Of a DNA stretch of 64,000 nucleotides, positions 33,058 through 43,800 are shown one piece after another. The translations under genes and the position numbers were made by a program. Every line of letters starts with the position of its first letter. Within the stretch, counting starts at the first letter, position 1. Source of the stretch: a virus; IMG/VR virus record IMGVR_UViG_3300014913_000007, positions 89,390 through 153,389 of that record. One strand, 5' to 3'. The notes under the pieces were generated by a model that saw only the letters and a program-made list of their open reading frames with translations, had not been told where the DNA came from and did not search any database.

Positions 33058-36000
33058 TTATCCTCTCCTCCATCTAGTTCTTAGATGCGCTTTTCTTGCT
33101 AAGTTTCTAGTATCCTTAGGTAAATCTGTTTTTATCCAGACTCTAAGAGAATCCCCTGGCGGTACATTCTCTATTAATATAGGCAAGTTATTACTAGTTC
33201 CTTCATAAAAATTTACTCCATCTATGGATATTTTAATTTTATCCTTCAGAGTTTGTAGTTGTGAGAATTCAAATTTCTTTGGTTCTCTACTTATGATAAC
33301 ATTTTCTATCCCTGCAGTCACGCTTTTTAGGTCAGGTACTATCTTCCCTGGCACTGAACTTAGGTATTCGTCTGTTATATTCATTGCTATATCTATTTCT
33401 GGTGCTTTTCCACCTATAAAGAAGTAACTATTCTTAGTTATCTCTATATCCCAAGTAGTGGTAAAGTGCATTATGGATATATCATTAAACCATATTCTTA
33501 CAGTTGATCCTGCTATCTGGTCTATCTCTTTTCCAGAACTGTCCCAGGCTATACTAAACTTAAAGGGTTTATACTTCTCTATATCAAAAACCCTACCAGT
33601 TACTAAGCTAATTCTATTAGTTTTAGTAGTAATAGTTAGTGTAAAACCTGAAAACGCTGAGTAAGTACATGTTAAACTCTCATCTAGTTCATTAACTGCT
33701 GTAAATACTGTGAACGCTTCCGACTTGGTTACTGTAGTGTTTGCTTGAAAGTCCCAATCAGGTGTTATCCACGCTTCAAAGAATCCTTTATCAATTCTAA
33801 ACCCTGACAGTGGATAGTATAGATACTCCAAGTTATTTAAGTAAAGAGTATCGTTATATTTTCCAGGTAAGCTAAAATTCTCACGTACTATCTTAAAATT
33901 ATCTAACCAAACATTTATATCCACACTAGTAGTATCTAAAGGTTTAAGCTCTAGTTCTACAAAACCTAAAGGTCCGTTTTTAAAGTCAACTCTAGATTCT
34001 AAATCCGATCTATCAACTGAGTTTAAATTAATTCCAGGTATTCCCTGTATAGGTGCATCTTTAAATCTGAAGTTATATCTCTCTAACTCTGTAGAAGCTA
34101 TATCCCCCTCTATAGAAGCTAATGACCATTCATAATAGTAAGTGGAGTCCTGCCCAACCCTGATGAAGCAGTTATCTAAGTCTAGCAGCTCAGGTGAGTC
34201 AATTTTTAAAGAGACACTTAGGAAATCCTGTATTGACCAGTTTTCATCAATGTCTATTCTGGCAGCTGTACCTATTGTAACTGTCTCAGACTCTTCGTTA
34301 CCGCTTAGGTATGTTATTTTTAGTGACCTTCTACCTCCGTCCCTAACATTTGGATCATTATCTACATCTATTACTGCAGCAGGTTTATTAGTATCTTCAT
34401 ATAAGTATACATCTCCTACAGTAACTGTACTTTCATGTACGGTAGAACCATATGTTATATCTTCAAATAATACTCTAAATCCACTAAGAGTTACTGGAGA
34501 GGTAAAATTGGCTCTATAAGTATCTCCTCCGTTAAAGACAAGCTCTAAATTGTCATCATCCTCTAACTCTCCCTCTGTATACACCTCTTCAACAAGGTCA
34601 CTTTCAGTATATATAGTGTACCAGTTAGATTCGATAGTTGGATCTTCTCCAGATAATGTTTGAAAGGTAAGAGTATTTGGTTTACCTACAGCTGAGTCAG
34701 GTATTCTAATTCCAAACCCATTTGCAGTTACTTCATAAAACTCTATATAAGTATCCTCTATATCTGAAGTTTCAATAGGTGGAAAGTCTATTCCAGATAT
34801 TGAGTAAGATACTCCAGAGGATGTTACAAATAAATTACCAAAAGCTCTCCACGCATTATAGCTGGAGGCTTGCATGATTACATTAGTAGTAAGGTCTTCG
34901 TCAAATAACTGATCCGTTCTACTGGTTTCCATGTTATCACTTACTCTAACTGATGCGGATCCATATAAGAAGTCTTCTGCATTGTTAACTTCAAAAGCTG
35001 TCAATTTAGCTATATTATTCTCTTCTAGGTAAGGAACTGTAAACCAACTTGCATATTCCGTAAAGTCTACTATACTTTTATATTCACTTGCATTATTAAG
35101 AAATACTCCATCTGTACTTGCTTGGAAAGTCGCAGCTAACTTTTGTAAATTGGTACCATCTGTTATATCAAAGGTCTCATTTTTAAAGGACAACCATCTA
35201 ATATCTCCTGAAAACTTATCCTCTTCAGAGTAATCCACCCAGCTGTCCCAGGAAACTTCTTTTGGATTGTCTTTATTGGTTGCTGAAGATGTTTGTTTAG
35301 CCTCAGCAGTCCATCCATTGAATCCAGGTCTACCTGAATATTCCTGATTTGAGGTATCCAGAAGTTCATAGAAAGCAACACTAAAAGTCTCTAGTAAATC
35401 TACTGCAATAACTGGATAATCTAGCTGACTAACCGCTGTTTGAGTGTCTCCATCTGTGAGTATGTTTCCTAAGGACTCCCACTCAGAGTTTGTAAACTTG
35501 CTATCTGGCAATCTAGTAATATCTGGATAGATTCTTAATATATCTAAGTAAGTAACATTAGTTTCTGTTACTGGTACTGCATCCTCTAAGAAGAGTACCC
35601 ATCTAGCATTAAGTACTGTAGAATTTCCCCATAACACTGAAGCTATATCCGAAGTATCTGAGCTTGAATACTGTGTCCTATATGCTTTCCAGAGATCTTT
35701 TCCAGTATTAGTGTAAATCTGCATTATATCTAGATTATAAACTGTTCCCAAATCAACGGCTATTGCTTTTGCACCATAATCCGTAACCAAATCTACTTTA
35801 TTATCTTCTTCTACCTCTCCAAGAGAACCTATCATCTTTGGAAATTTGAAGCTAATATTGTAAGAGGAAAAAGTAGACTCTCCTGCAAACTGGAAAGAGT
35901 TTATACTTTGGTAAGGTGTGACACCCGCTGCATATCTATAAGGTCTTACATTTCCAGTCTGTGTTTCCCAATAGTTACCTATAAACACCTTTAAAGGATC

Positions 36001-39000
36001 TGTTAAATTATAACTTAGTAAGTCTATTGAGAAGACGGGATCTGTTCCCCACTGAAACTCATTAGTTCCATTTACAGAATCAATATAATAAAAGTGTAAA
36101 CTATCTACTCCAGATTTTACTTCTCTAGTTAGGTACATTGAGTATTCTACTCCATCATCCCACTGCCCATATGATCCATCACCTACTGTGAGTATGTCTG
36201 CTACTTGTACTGAACTTAATGTTCCTATGTTACTGTCTCGTACCTCATAATATATGCGCTGTATAGGACCCAAACTTATTGCATTCCTATCGTAGTTTCG
36301 AATTCTTTTACGTATGTATATTTTTCTTCCATTTCCATCTACTATTCCAATGGTTGCTCCCCTCTTGTTGCAGCATAGTCCTCTAACATCTGTCTCTGCA
36401 AGTACAGAAGCTGTAAAACTTCCTACCACATTCCAAGAACTATGAAGCTCTGCATTAAGTGGTGGATTAGGATTAGCTAAAGTATCACCATCTACACCTT
36501 GAATACTAAACCCTGGATCGTCTCCATAGTTTATCTTCCCTCCAGGAATGAGTACACCTGTATCTGGGGCAGTCTGTGGAAAGTTCTCGTGATAGCCAGC
36601 TAACCATCTGCTTCCGTAACTTACTCCACGTATAAAGTAGTCAGACTCATTTTCGAACCTTGAAGATTCGTAGTATAATTTCTTAGAAGCTAGATTTTTT
36701 AACCCATAACAAGGTGAGTTGATAGCTATAGTCTCAGTTATTCTTAAATCAAAGTCCTCATTCTGCTCTATTACACCTGCTGGACCTATTTCAGGTAATC
36801 TTACATCCTCTTCAGTATTCATGGAAGACTTAAGAATTAAATCATCTGCTATCTCTTCAGTCTCTATGTATAGTTCTACGCTTGAACTTTCACAAGCTCT
36901 GTTCACTACCTCTACTACCTCCGCAGCTGACTCCTCTCCCTTCTCTATTTCAGGAGCTATTAGTTCTAGAGGTTTTTTAGTTTGATAGTCCTTATATCTA
37001 ACAGTATCATCAGAACTTTCTGCGTAAAATTCAGAGATTGCAAAAGTTGTACCGGGACTAGATACTATTCTAAGATATCTAGTTGGAAATCCTATATTGA
37101 ATCTTGCTTTATTCTCTGAAATTAATTTTGGATCTACTCTCTGAAATTCAACTCCATCTATTGAGAAGTAAAACTCTAGAGACTCATCTAATCCTGAAGC
37201 AGAATCTGTTTTAGATATAAGTTCCACTTCTGACATTTTAGTGGAAACATGTGCCCTACATGCCCACCTAACTGCTGTAGTATTAACTGAATCAAATTTC
37301 TTCTGTAATAAAATATAAGGATTCTTATTATAAGTATCTACTACTTCACCTGACGATGGGTTAAATGCGGATAGTTGGGCATCAAATGTCGTATCAAAAT
37401 GTTTCTGAAATTCCACTAACTGATCAAGATCATCTCTGTGAAGCCTTAATCTATCTAAGTATACTTGTTCGTACTCTGAGGAATTACCTAGCCCTATTCT
37501 TTCAAAGCCCTTTATCTCACTATCATATGTAGTACTTGAGTCTTTTAACCACTCTAGCGAGTAGTTCTCTGTATGTGGATATTCTTTAAAAAATAAGTTG
37601 AACTGTTGAATATTCTTTGGTACATCCCAAGTCATTCTTATCTCATAGGGATCTCCATAATAGTCATAGATCCTTTCATGAATTAGTGTCCCAGCTGTAG
37701 GAAATTCTATATCAATAGGGTCTTCTGGGTATGTAGGTGTCCACTCACCATCTCCTGATATGTAGCAATAAGCTGCTCTAGAGTCATCCCCTTCAAAGGT
37801 TCCAACACTTCCATTAGAGGCGAACCTCAATCCATCTGTCAATGTAAATACATTATATGCTATATTGTCGTGTATCTTATCCTCTGGTAGTGCTGAGATT
37901 GTATTAAAAACTCTATGAATGTGTGTACCTGAAACAAGTACTTGCAAGTTAAAGCCCTTACCTACAGCAGTTGCTATGTTATACTCTCTATCATGTGGTA
38001 ATACTTCTCCCACTACCTCAAAAAATTCTATATTCTCAGATTGAGGGAACTCTATATCGTATACTGCTCTAGTTTGCTTAAGCTTTGATCCTCCAAATAA
38101 ACCTATTCCTCGTATTCCTGCGCCAATAGGTGTGGAAACATTTATATTGTCTCCTATTAGATCTCCGTCTTCCTCTAAGTAGATTGCATCTACACTATTA
38201 TTTATATCATTTCCTGCATATACTTCTATTGCATTGTATATACCTATAAAATCTCCACGATGTACATACCAATTAACATCTACTCTATATGTATCGTGAT
38301 TTCTGGTATAAGTTTCTCCAGATTGTTCTATTCCTAACTGTGTCTCATTAATTAACGTTAAGTCTCCATCAATGTTTGGCCTGAAGTGTTTTAACTTTGC
38401 TATAGATTCTATAGTTAATTCTAAAGCAGAGGCTGTAGGTAAAACTGTATCAATACTTACTGCCCCATTATACTTGTGTACTTGTACTACTCCATAAGTT
38501 CCATTTCCAATGTAACCTGGTGTATCTATTATAACTAAGTCTCCTATATTTACGTTGGCTTCTTTAATACTACCTACACCTAGATTTATCCAACTACTTG
38601 TTATACTTGCATAACTGGTAGTTACTTTTACTTCTGCAACTTTGGGTAACTTACCATGAAAGAAGACTTCTTCTAAAAACCCCTCGTCTGTAGCTCTATG
38701 TAAGAAATCTATTAAAGTCTTATTAGTTCCACTGATTTTATTTAATCTTCCTGTAAATCCAGCATCATCTATCCCTATTTGTACAGTATTCAGTGTCGGA
38801 TTGTGGTATAAAACTTTGACATCTTCTTTGTTATTATCTATTAACCTATTTAAATCATAAGTTCTAGGTCTAAAAGTATTAGAGAAGTTAAATCCCTGAG
38901 AATGGGGCCTACCAGCTGAACTTATTCCTGCAGATATACCTTCCTCTGTAAAACCTAACGTATCAGAAAGGGTGGAGTCTAAATGTTTGCTTACTACAAC

Positions 39001-40449
39001 ATTACTATCAAACCCATAAGTACCTGACTTAATTCTATATGCATTATAGTCATCTATGAAATCTACTTCACAGTATGGATAGCCCCCAACATCTAAAGAA
39101 GACAATTGCTTCTCTAGTTCTCTAGCTAGTTCTCTATTTGTATATCCTTGACGATCTGGTATTTTTATAATAACGTCTCCATAGTTATTCATATTTACCA
39201 GTAGGGTATCATTCATTCCATAGGTGATATCCACTCTATTAAAGTCTACAGACCCTCCTCTTACTTCTCCCTGCTTACCTACTCCAGGACAGTTCTTACT
39301 CTGATCAAATTCTTCTACTAGCTGAAGGTTATCAAAATACAAGTTATTTACAGTTGTCTCAGTATTTTCTAATTTTAAAGACCTTATAGTTTCCAGTCTT
39401 AGGTTAGGAATAGAGTTACCTATTTGTTCATTATTTAATGTAGTATTAAACACCGAGCTAGAATAGTTAAACTGAATTAACAAAGAATTCCAAGAGTTTA
39501 AATTGTAGTTGGAATTTCCAGAAAACTCTGAGAACGTTACCAAGCCTGATTTATATTTTAGCTTTCCATTTGAGTCTAACTTTATCTGTATAATTTCACT
39601 AGTTGCTAGAGTATCTGAATAGAGAGTAATCATACCTGAGAAATTTGTAGGTCTAAATGATAGAGATAAGTATCCATCTGCTATTTGCCTACTTGCTACT
39701 CTCACTGCTCCAGGTCCTTCACTACTTCCTAGAATATTTTCCAAACTTAGTACTTGATTAGAGATACTTTCAGGATCTTTTCTTACTACTACCTGTCTAT
39801 TATCAAAGTTTACATCAGTTAACGACCAGTTTTGTGGTGCTAAGTTAACATCCTGATTATCAAAAGAGTCTGCAAAAAGTGTCTCACTTAAATCTTCAAA
39901 ACAAACTTGAGTACAAAATTGAAACACTGGGTTTTGAATCTTAATGTGTTCTACAAATATCTCATCTCCCTTTATTCCTTGATTGTCAGCAAAAACTACC
40001 TTAAGACTTACTATATCTCCTATCCAAGTACGGACTGGACCCATGTTTATTCTATATACATGCCACTTATCATCTGATATTACTTCGAAGCTCTCTGATT
40101 TATCTTCTGAGAATACAACATCAGAAGAGGTCTTAAAGTATACCCTTCCACTGTCTACTTCAAAATGTTCAGAACTATTCTTATACTTTGCCTTAATTAC
40201 TATTTCAGTATAGGTATCTGCAGATACTAGTGAGAAATTACTACTCCTACTTAAACTTGGAGAGGTAGTTGTTGCACTGAAGAAAGTAAATCCTCCTGAT
40301 ATTCCATGTAAGGTACCATTTTCAACAAAGTCCCAACCTTTGTAGTCTCGTTCTATGTCGAATACAGTATTGTGTCCTAAGTTTTCAGACTCATCACAAA
40401 CTCTTGCATTCTTAATTACTGCATTTTTTAATATGTTTCTCTTCGACAT
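33058..40449 (-). CDS. Giant multidomain structural/adhesin protein (2463 aa)
   Basis: The largest gene in the window. It is strand-rich, low in cysteine, and contains several sandwich-type segments resembling carbohydrate-binding or discoidin domains (for example WHVYRINMGPVRTWIGDIVSLKV near the start, AVDLGTVYNLDIMQIYTN, and YFDNLQLVEEF). The C-terminus is basic (NLARKAHLRTRWRRG). No enzyme motif was seen. Size and neighbours indicate a long tail fibre, tape-like fibre or baseplate hub decoration. There is no coiled-coil of the kind expected for a tape measure. Confidence 0.65.
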   Translation of the reverse strand: MSKRNILKNAVIKNARVCDESENLGHNTVFDIERDYKGWDFVENGTLHGISGGFTFFSATTTSPSLSRSSNFSLVSADTYTEIVIKAKYKNSSEHFEVDSGRVYFKTSSDVVFSEDKSESFEVISDDKWHVYRINMGPVRTWIGDIVSLKVVFADNQGIKGDEIFVEHIKIQNPVFQFCTQVCFEDLSETLFADSFDNQDVNLAPQNWSLTDVNFDNRQVVVRKDPESISNQVLSLENILGSSEGPGAVRVASRQIADGYLSLSFRPTNFSGMITLYSDTLATSEIIQIKLDSNGKLKYKSGLVTFSEFSGNSNYNLNSWNSLLIQFNYSSSVFNTTLNNEQIGNSIPNLRLETIRSLKLENTETTVNNLYFDNLQLVEEFDQSKNCPGVGKQGEVRGGSVDFNRVDITYGMNDTLLVNMNNYGDVIIKIPDRQGYTNRELARELEKQLSSLDVGGYPYCEVDFIDDYNAYRIKSGTYGFDSNVVVSKHLDSTLSDTLGFTEEGISAGISSAGRPHSQGFNFSNTFRPRTYDLNRLIDNNKEDVKVLYHNPTLNTVQIGIDDAGFTGRLNKISGTNKTLIDFLHRATDEGFLEEVFFHGKLPKVAEVKVTTSYASITSSWINLGVGSIKEANVNIGDLVIIDTPGYIGNGTYGVVQVHKYNGAVSIDTVLPTASALELTIESIAKLKHFRPNIDGDLTLINETQLGIEQSGETYTRNHDTYRVDVNWYVHRGDFIGIYNAIEVYAGNDINNSVDAIYLEEDGDLIGDNINVSTPIGAGIRGIGLFGGSKLKQTRAVYDIEFPQSENIEFFEVVGEVLPHDREYNIATAVGKGFNLQVLVSGTHIHRVFNTISALPEDKIHDNIAYNVFTLTDGLRFASNGSVGTFEGDDSRAAYCYISGDGEWTPTYPEDPIDIEFPTAGTLIHERIYDYYGDPYEIRMTWDVPKNIQQFNLFFKEYPHTENYSLEWLKDSSTTYDSEIKGFERIGLGNSSEYEQVYLDRLRLHRDDLDQLVEFQKHFDTTFDAQLSAFNPSSGEVVDTYNKNPYILLQKKFDSVNTTAVRWACRAHVSTKMSEVELISKTDSASGLDESLEFYFSIDGVEFQRVDPKLISENKARFNIGFPTRYLRIVSSPGTTFAISEFYAESSDDTVRYKDYQTKKPLELIAPEIEKGEESAAEVVEVVNRACESSSVELYIETEEIADDLILKSSMNTEEDVRLPEIGPAGVIEQNEDFDLRITETIAINSPCYGLKNLASKKLYYESSRFENESDYFIRGVSYGSRWLAGYHENFPQTAPDTGVLIPGGKINYGDDPGFSIQGVDGDTLANPNPPLNAELHSSWNVVGSFTASVLAETDVRGLCCNKRGATIGIVDGNGRKIYIRKRIRNYDRNAISLGPIQRIYYEVRDSNIGTLSSVQVADILTVGDGSYGQWDDGVEYSMYLTREVKSGVDSLHFYYIDSVNGTNEFQWGTDPVFSIDLLSYNLTDPLKVFIGNYWETQTGNVRPYRYAAGVTPYQSINSFQFAGESTFSSYNISFKFPKMIGSLGEVEEDNKVDLVTDYGAKAIAVDLGTVYNLDIMQIYTNTGKDLWKAYRTQYSSSDTSDIASVLWGNSTVLNARWVLFLEDAVPVTETNVTYLDILRIYPDITRLPDSKFTNSEWESLGNILTDGDTQTAVSQLDYPVIAVDLLETFSVAFYELLDTSNQEYSGRPGFNGWTAEAKQTSSATNKDNPKEVSWDSWVDYSEEDKFSGDIRWLSFKNETFDITDGTNLQKLAATFQASTDGVFLNNASEYKSIVDFTEYASWFTVPYLEENNIAKLTAFEVNNAEDFLYGSASVRVSDNMETSRTDQLFDEDLTTNVIMQASSYNAWRAFGNLFVTSSGVSYSISGIDFPPIETSDIEDTYIEFYEVTANGFGIRIPDSAVGKPNTLTFQTLSGEDPTIESNWYTIYTESDLVEEVYTEGELEDDDNLELVFNGGDTYRANFTSPVTLSGFRVLFEDITYGSTVHESTVTVGDVYLYEDTNKPAAVIDVDNDPNVRDGGRRSLKITYLSGNEESETVTIGTAARIDIDENWSIQDFLSVSLKIDSPELLDLDNCFIRVGQDSTYYYEWSLASIEGDIASTELERYNFRFKDAPIQGIPGINLNSVDRSDLESRVDFKNGPLGFVELELKPLDTTSVDINVWLDNFKIVRENFSLPGKYNDTLYLNNLEYLYYPLSGFRIDKGFFEAWITPDWDFQANTTVTKSEAFTVFTAVNELDESLTCTYSAFSGFTLTITTKTNRISLVTGRVFDIEKYKPFKFSIAWDSSGKEIDQIAGSTVRIWFNDISIMHFTTTWDIEITKNSYFFIGGKAPEIDIAMNITDEYLSSVPGKIVPDLKSVTAGIENVIISREPKKFEFSQLQTLKDKIKISIDGVNFYEGTSNNLPILIENVPPGDSLRVWIKTDLPKDTRNLARKAHLRTRWRRG

Positions 40450-40834
40450 GTTTCAATAAGCGATCCAAATATGGATTACTATCTCTATCCTCTTTACTAA
40501 TGTTTTTATGTAAACCTTTCTTTATTATATACTTTTCTAAGTAATTTTCATAGTACTCAGGTGTTCCTATTTCTACTCTACTTCTTACCCAAGCAAGCTC
40601 TGAGCAATCATCTCTTAACATTTTTATAGCTTCTTCATGACTTACATTAAAAGATTCTTCACAGTTACTGCAGGTCATTATGAAGAAGTTCGGACTTAAA
40701 GGTGGATTACTATACGGTAATACTGTCTTTATATCCTTACTATATTCCTCAGAGTATGCTTCTACAGTTTTAATGTAGTCAACATCTAATGATTTAGTGT
40801 TACATTTCTTACACTTACATTGTGCTAATATCAT
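40412..40834 (-). CDS. Zinc-ribbon protein between two giant genes
   Basis: 140 residues. CKCKKC (7-12) and CSNC (about 55-58) form a zinc ribbon, followed by a helical, charged C-terminal half. It overlaps the start of the 2463-residue gene by 38 bases and touches the end of the 1777-residue gene, so all three are co-translated. It may help assembly of the giant proteins; this is inference from position. Confidence 0.6.
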   Translation of the reverse strand: MILAQCKCKKCNTKSLDVDYIKTVEAYSEEYSKDIKTVLPYSNPPLSPNFFIMTCSNCEESFNVSHEEAIKMLRDDCSELAWVRSRVEIGTPEYYENYLEKYIIKKGLHKNISKEDRDSNPYLDRLLKHVEEKHIKKCSN

Positions 40835-43800
40835 TATGGCCTATACCTCGCTAAATTTTGTCTTGCTTTCTCTTCTCGGTTTCGTGCTGCGTCAGATACT
40901 GCTTCCACTAAAGATTCACTTCTAACTTGATTACTTAGTAAATCACTGTATGAATCAAACACACCTGCATCTACTTGTCCTAGTAGCCCTGCAGCTGAAG
41001 TTCCCATTGCTCCAGCTATTTTGTCTGTAAGTCTTCCAAATTGGAATAAACTGTAAGCACTTCTACCTCCCTTTCCATCTGAAGTACAAGTATCATGCGA
41101 CTGGTTTTTGTAGACATAGTGAGCAGTCCTTGAACCACTTCCAAAACCTATCACTCCTAAATTTACAACACAGCTTTTAACTACTTGCTCAGTGGTTCCA
41201 TGACACGCATGAAATCCGTCCGGTTGCCAACCTGCTGGTAGTGGTACTGGAGCAACTATAGAATCAGCATTAACCCACTTATCTGAAGCCTCGACATTCA
41301 TATTGATAGATGTTCCCTCTAAACCAGTAGATAGATTATATTTAGATAATAAATACTGATCGCTTGCATTTACAAAGTACTGAAGTGGCATTTTTAATAG
41401 CTTCTCTACGGACTTTAACTTATCTTCCATATTTTCTAATAAGGTTATCTGACGTTTCTCACTTAACTCCACAGTACTATCTACAAATACGGCTGGTGAG
41501 GTATCTTCTTCATAATATTTTAATGTATCATAAGTCATCCAATCTGATGCCCAATGTCTACGAATCTTTCCAAACGTTCCAACTTCATAGTCTAAAGATG
41601 CCATTCCAGGTTGCCATAGCTCTGCAATTCCAACCGTTTCAAGTGAGTCTGGTTGATCTCTTAAGGCTCCCACTCCAGATAAAAACTTTCTCTGAGAGGG
41701 TAAGTACTGTGAATTACCTGTTATACTATCTGGATCACTTGTTCCATATCCTTTACTTAGAATGTATTTTTGATCTAAACAGGAGAACTCTTCTACAGCT
41801 CCTTCATATCTTCTCACCTTAACACTAAAACTACTTAGAGAGAAACCTGTAGCATCATCTCTACTTCCTATAAAAACCTCTATCTGTTTAGTTTTAAATG
41901 CCTCCATATTAGTTGAATCAAATGAAAAGTTTCTTATTACATCCTCGTTATCTACTTCTTTAATTGAAATCCTAGGCTTTGATACTAATTCTAAAGTTGT
42001 ATCTCCAACTAGTGCTACAGAAAATTCTGGATCTGTAAATGGTCCAGCTATTGGCTGAGAAAATACGGTTCCCTGCTCTCTACCATATAATTTATAACTA
42101 AACTCTATAGAACTAACTTCTACTACACTTGCAAAGGTGACTGTTATAGAAGAAGGTCCAATCTGTCCCTCTCCTTTACTAGGGTCTGGTAATGATAAGT
42201 CATCTAGAGAATAAGGTTTCCAATCATATACATAAGCTTCTACTTCTCCAAAGAATAACTCACTAATTGCATCCAGTTCCCTTCCTGACTTAGCTTCTCT
42301 AGTTACTAAATCTATACTTGGATAATTTCCAAAATTTGCTGTAGGCATCTGGCTAACTGATTGATCCTCAACTGGAAGCTCTGAATACGGGAAAAGTCTT
42401 GGGCTAATTGCTAATACCTCAACGCCTTTAAAAAATCCTTTCCAAATTACTTCTTCATCATCTAAGTTATTACCAGTTGGTCCATTTGTAGAATAAATAT
42501 ACACAATAGATAAATCAGATACCACATTACTGTAAAAGGTAATGTCCTCTAAATCTTCTAAACTCTCAGGAATTGACTCTGCAGCTTTAGCTGATACTGG
42601 TTCATAAACTGGTACTATCTCAGGTTCTATTCCTAATTCACCTAATGCTGCTATTATCCCCGTCACTGTAGTTAAGGTATAGATTGCAGGATTACCTTCC
42701 TTATCTGTTTCCTGTATCTCTCCGTCTGCTTTATCGTAATACAAGGGTGCGTTCTCATCAATAAAAATCTTTCCGTACTCTACTTCATTTCCATCCTCAT
42801 CTAGTTCTGGCATCTCAAGAGTTACTGTCTGTAAGCCTTCATCTGGACCTATCTCTACAGGTCTAGAGAATCTATCTGTCAGTCTTGATCCATTTACTGT
42901 AGGCTTCTGAAATACCACTCCATTTAGATAACTTCCTTTTACAGTGTTTGAGTGCTCCCTACCTACATCACTACTTGGCTCTATATATCCCCATAAAGTA
43001 GTGTACTCTTTTGGATTAAAGTATAGACCCTCAGGTGGCCAGCGAGTTCCATAAGCTAAGTTACTGGCTCCAGGTCTTCTAACTTGAAAAGTAGTATCAA
43101 AGTCTTCCCTCTCAAAGGAGACTACTTCAGAATTTGTAGTACTTGTACCAGTTTCTTCTGATAGTATCTCAAGGTGTCCTTCATAAGAGTTATAGTCTTT
43201 CTCCGTTAGGGATGAACTCTCAGTTGAATAATCAAATAAAGTTCTAGGTTGAGTATCATCAAATATACTACTACTACCTAGAAAAGGTACAGCTGGCATC
43301 CACCCAGCACCTACTTTTAATCCACCTACTGCTGGATATAAGTATTCTCTGTAGTGCATAGTTCTGAATATACGTATATGCTCTCTTCCTTTATTTCCAG
43401 AAGGTGGGAACGCCCAATCTTTAGAAACATAAGCTGACCATAAATATAAATCTAAGTACTCACTTACTGGTCCACGTAATCTAGCTAGTCCAGCCCAGGT
43501 AGACTCCTGTCTATTCTTTGTTCCAAACGTCCACTCAAACACACAAGATGAGAAAATTCCAGCTACGTTGTGCTGTATAGAATAAGGTCTCTGTCTTTCT
43601 GGTCCTCTATATCTCTCATAGTAGTCCTTCTCCAGGTCTATTCTCTGATTTAGTATTATACCTCCATCATTGATTGCTATCTGAGCAGGAGTACAGGTAG
43701 AATAGGGGGTAAACAACCAAGTCTTCTCATGATCTCCACATGCTGGAGTATATGTAGCTACTCCCGATGACTTCTGACTACCATCTCCAGGATCAAAAAA

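Noticed and set aside
35163-35381. 72-codon frame inside the 2463-residue gene
   Set aside because: Same-strand shadow of a long, clearly coding frame.
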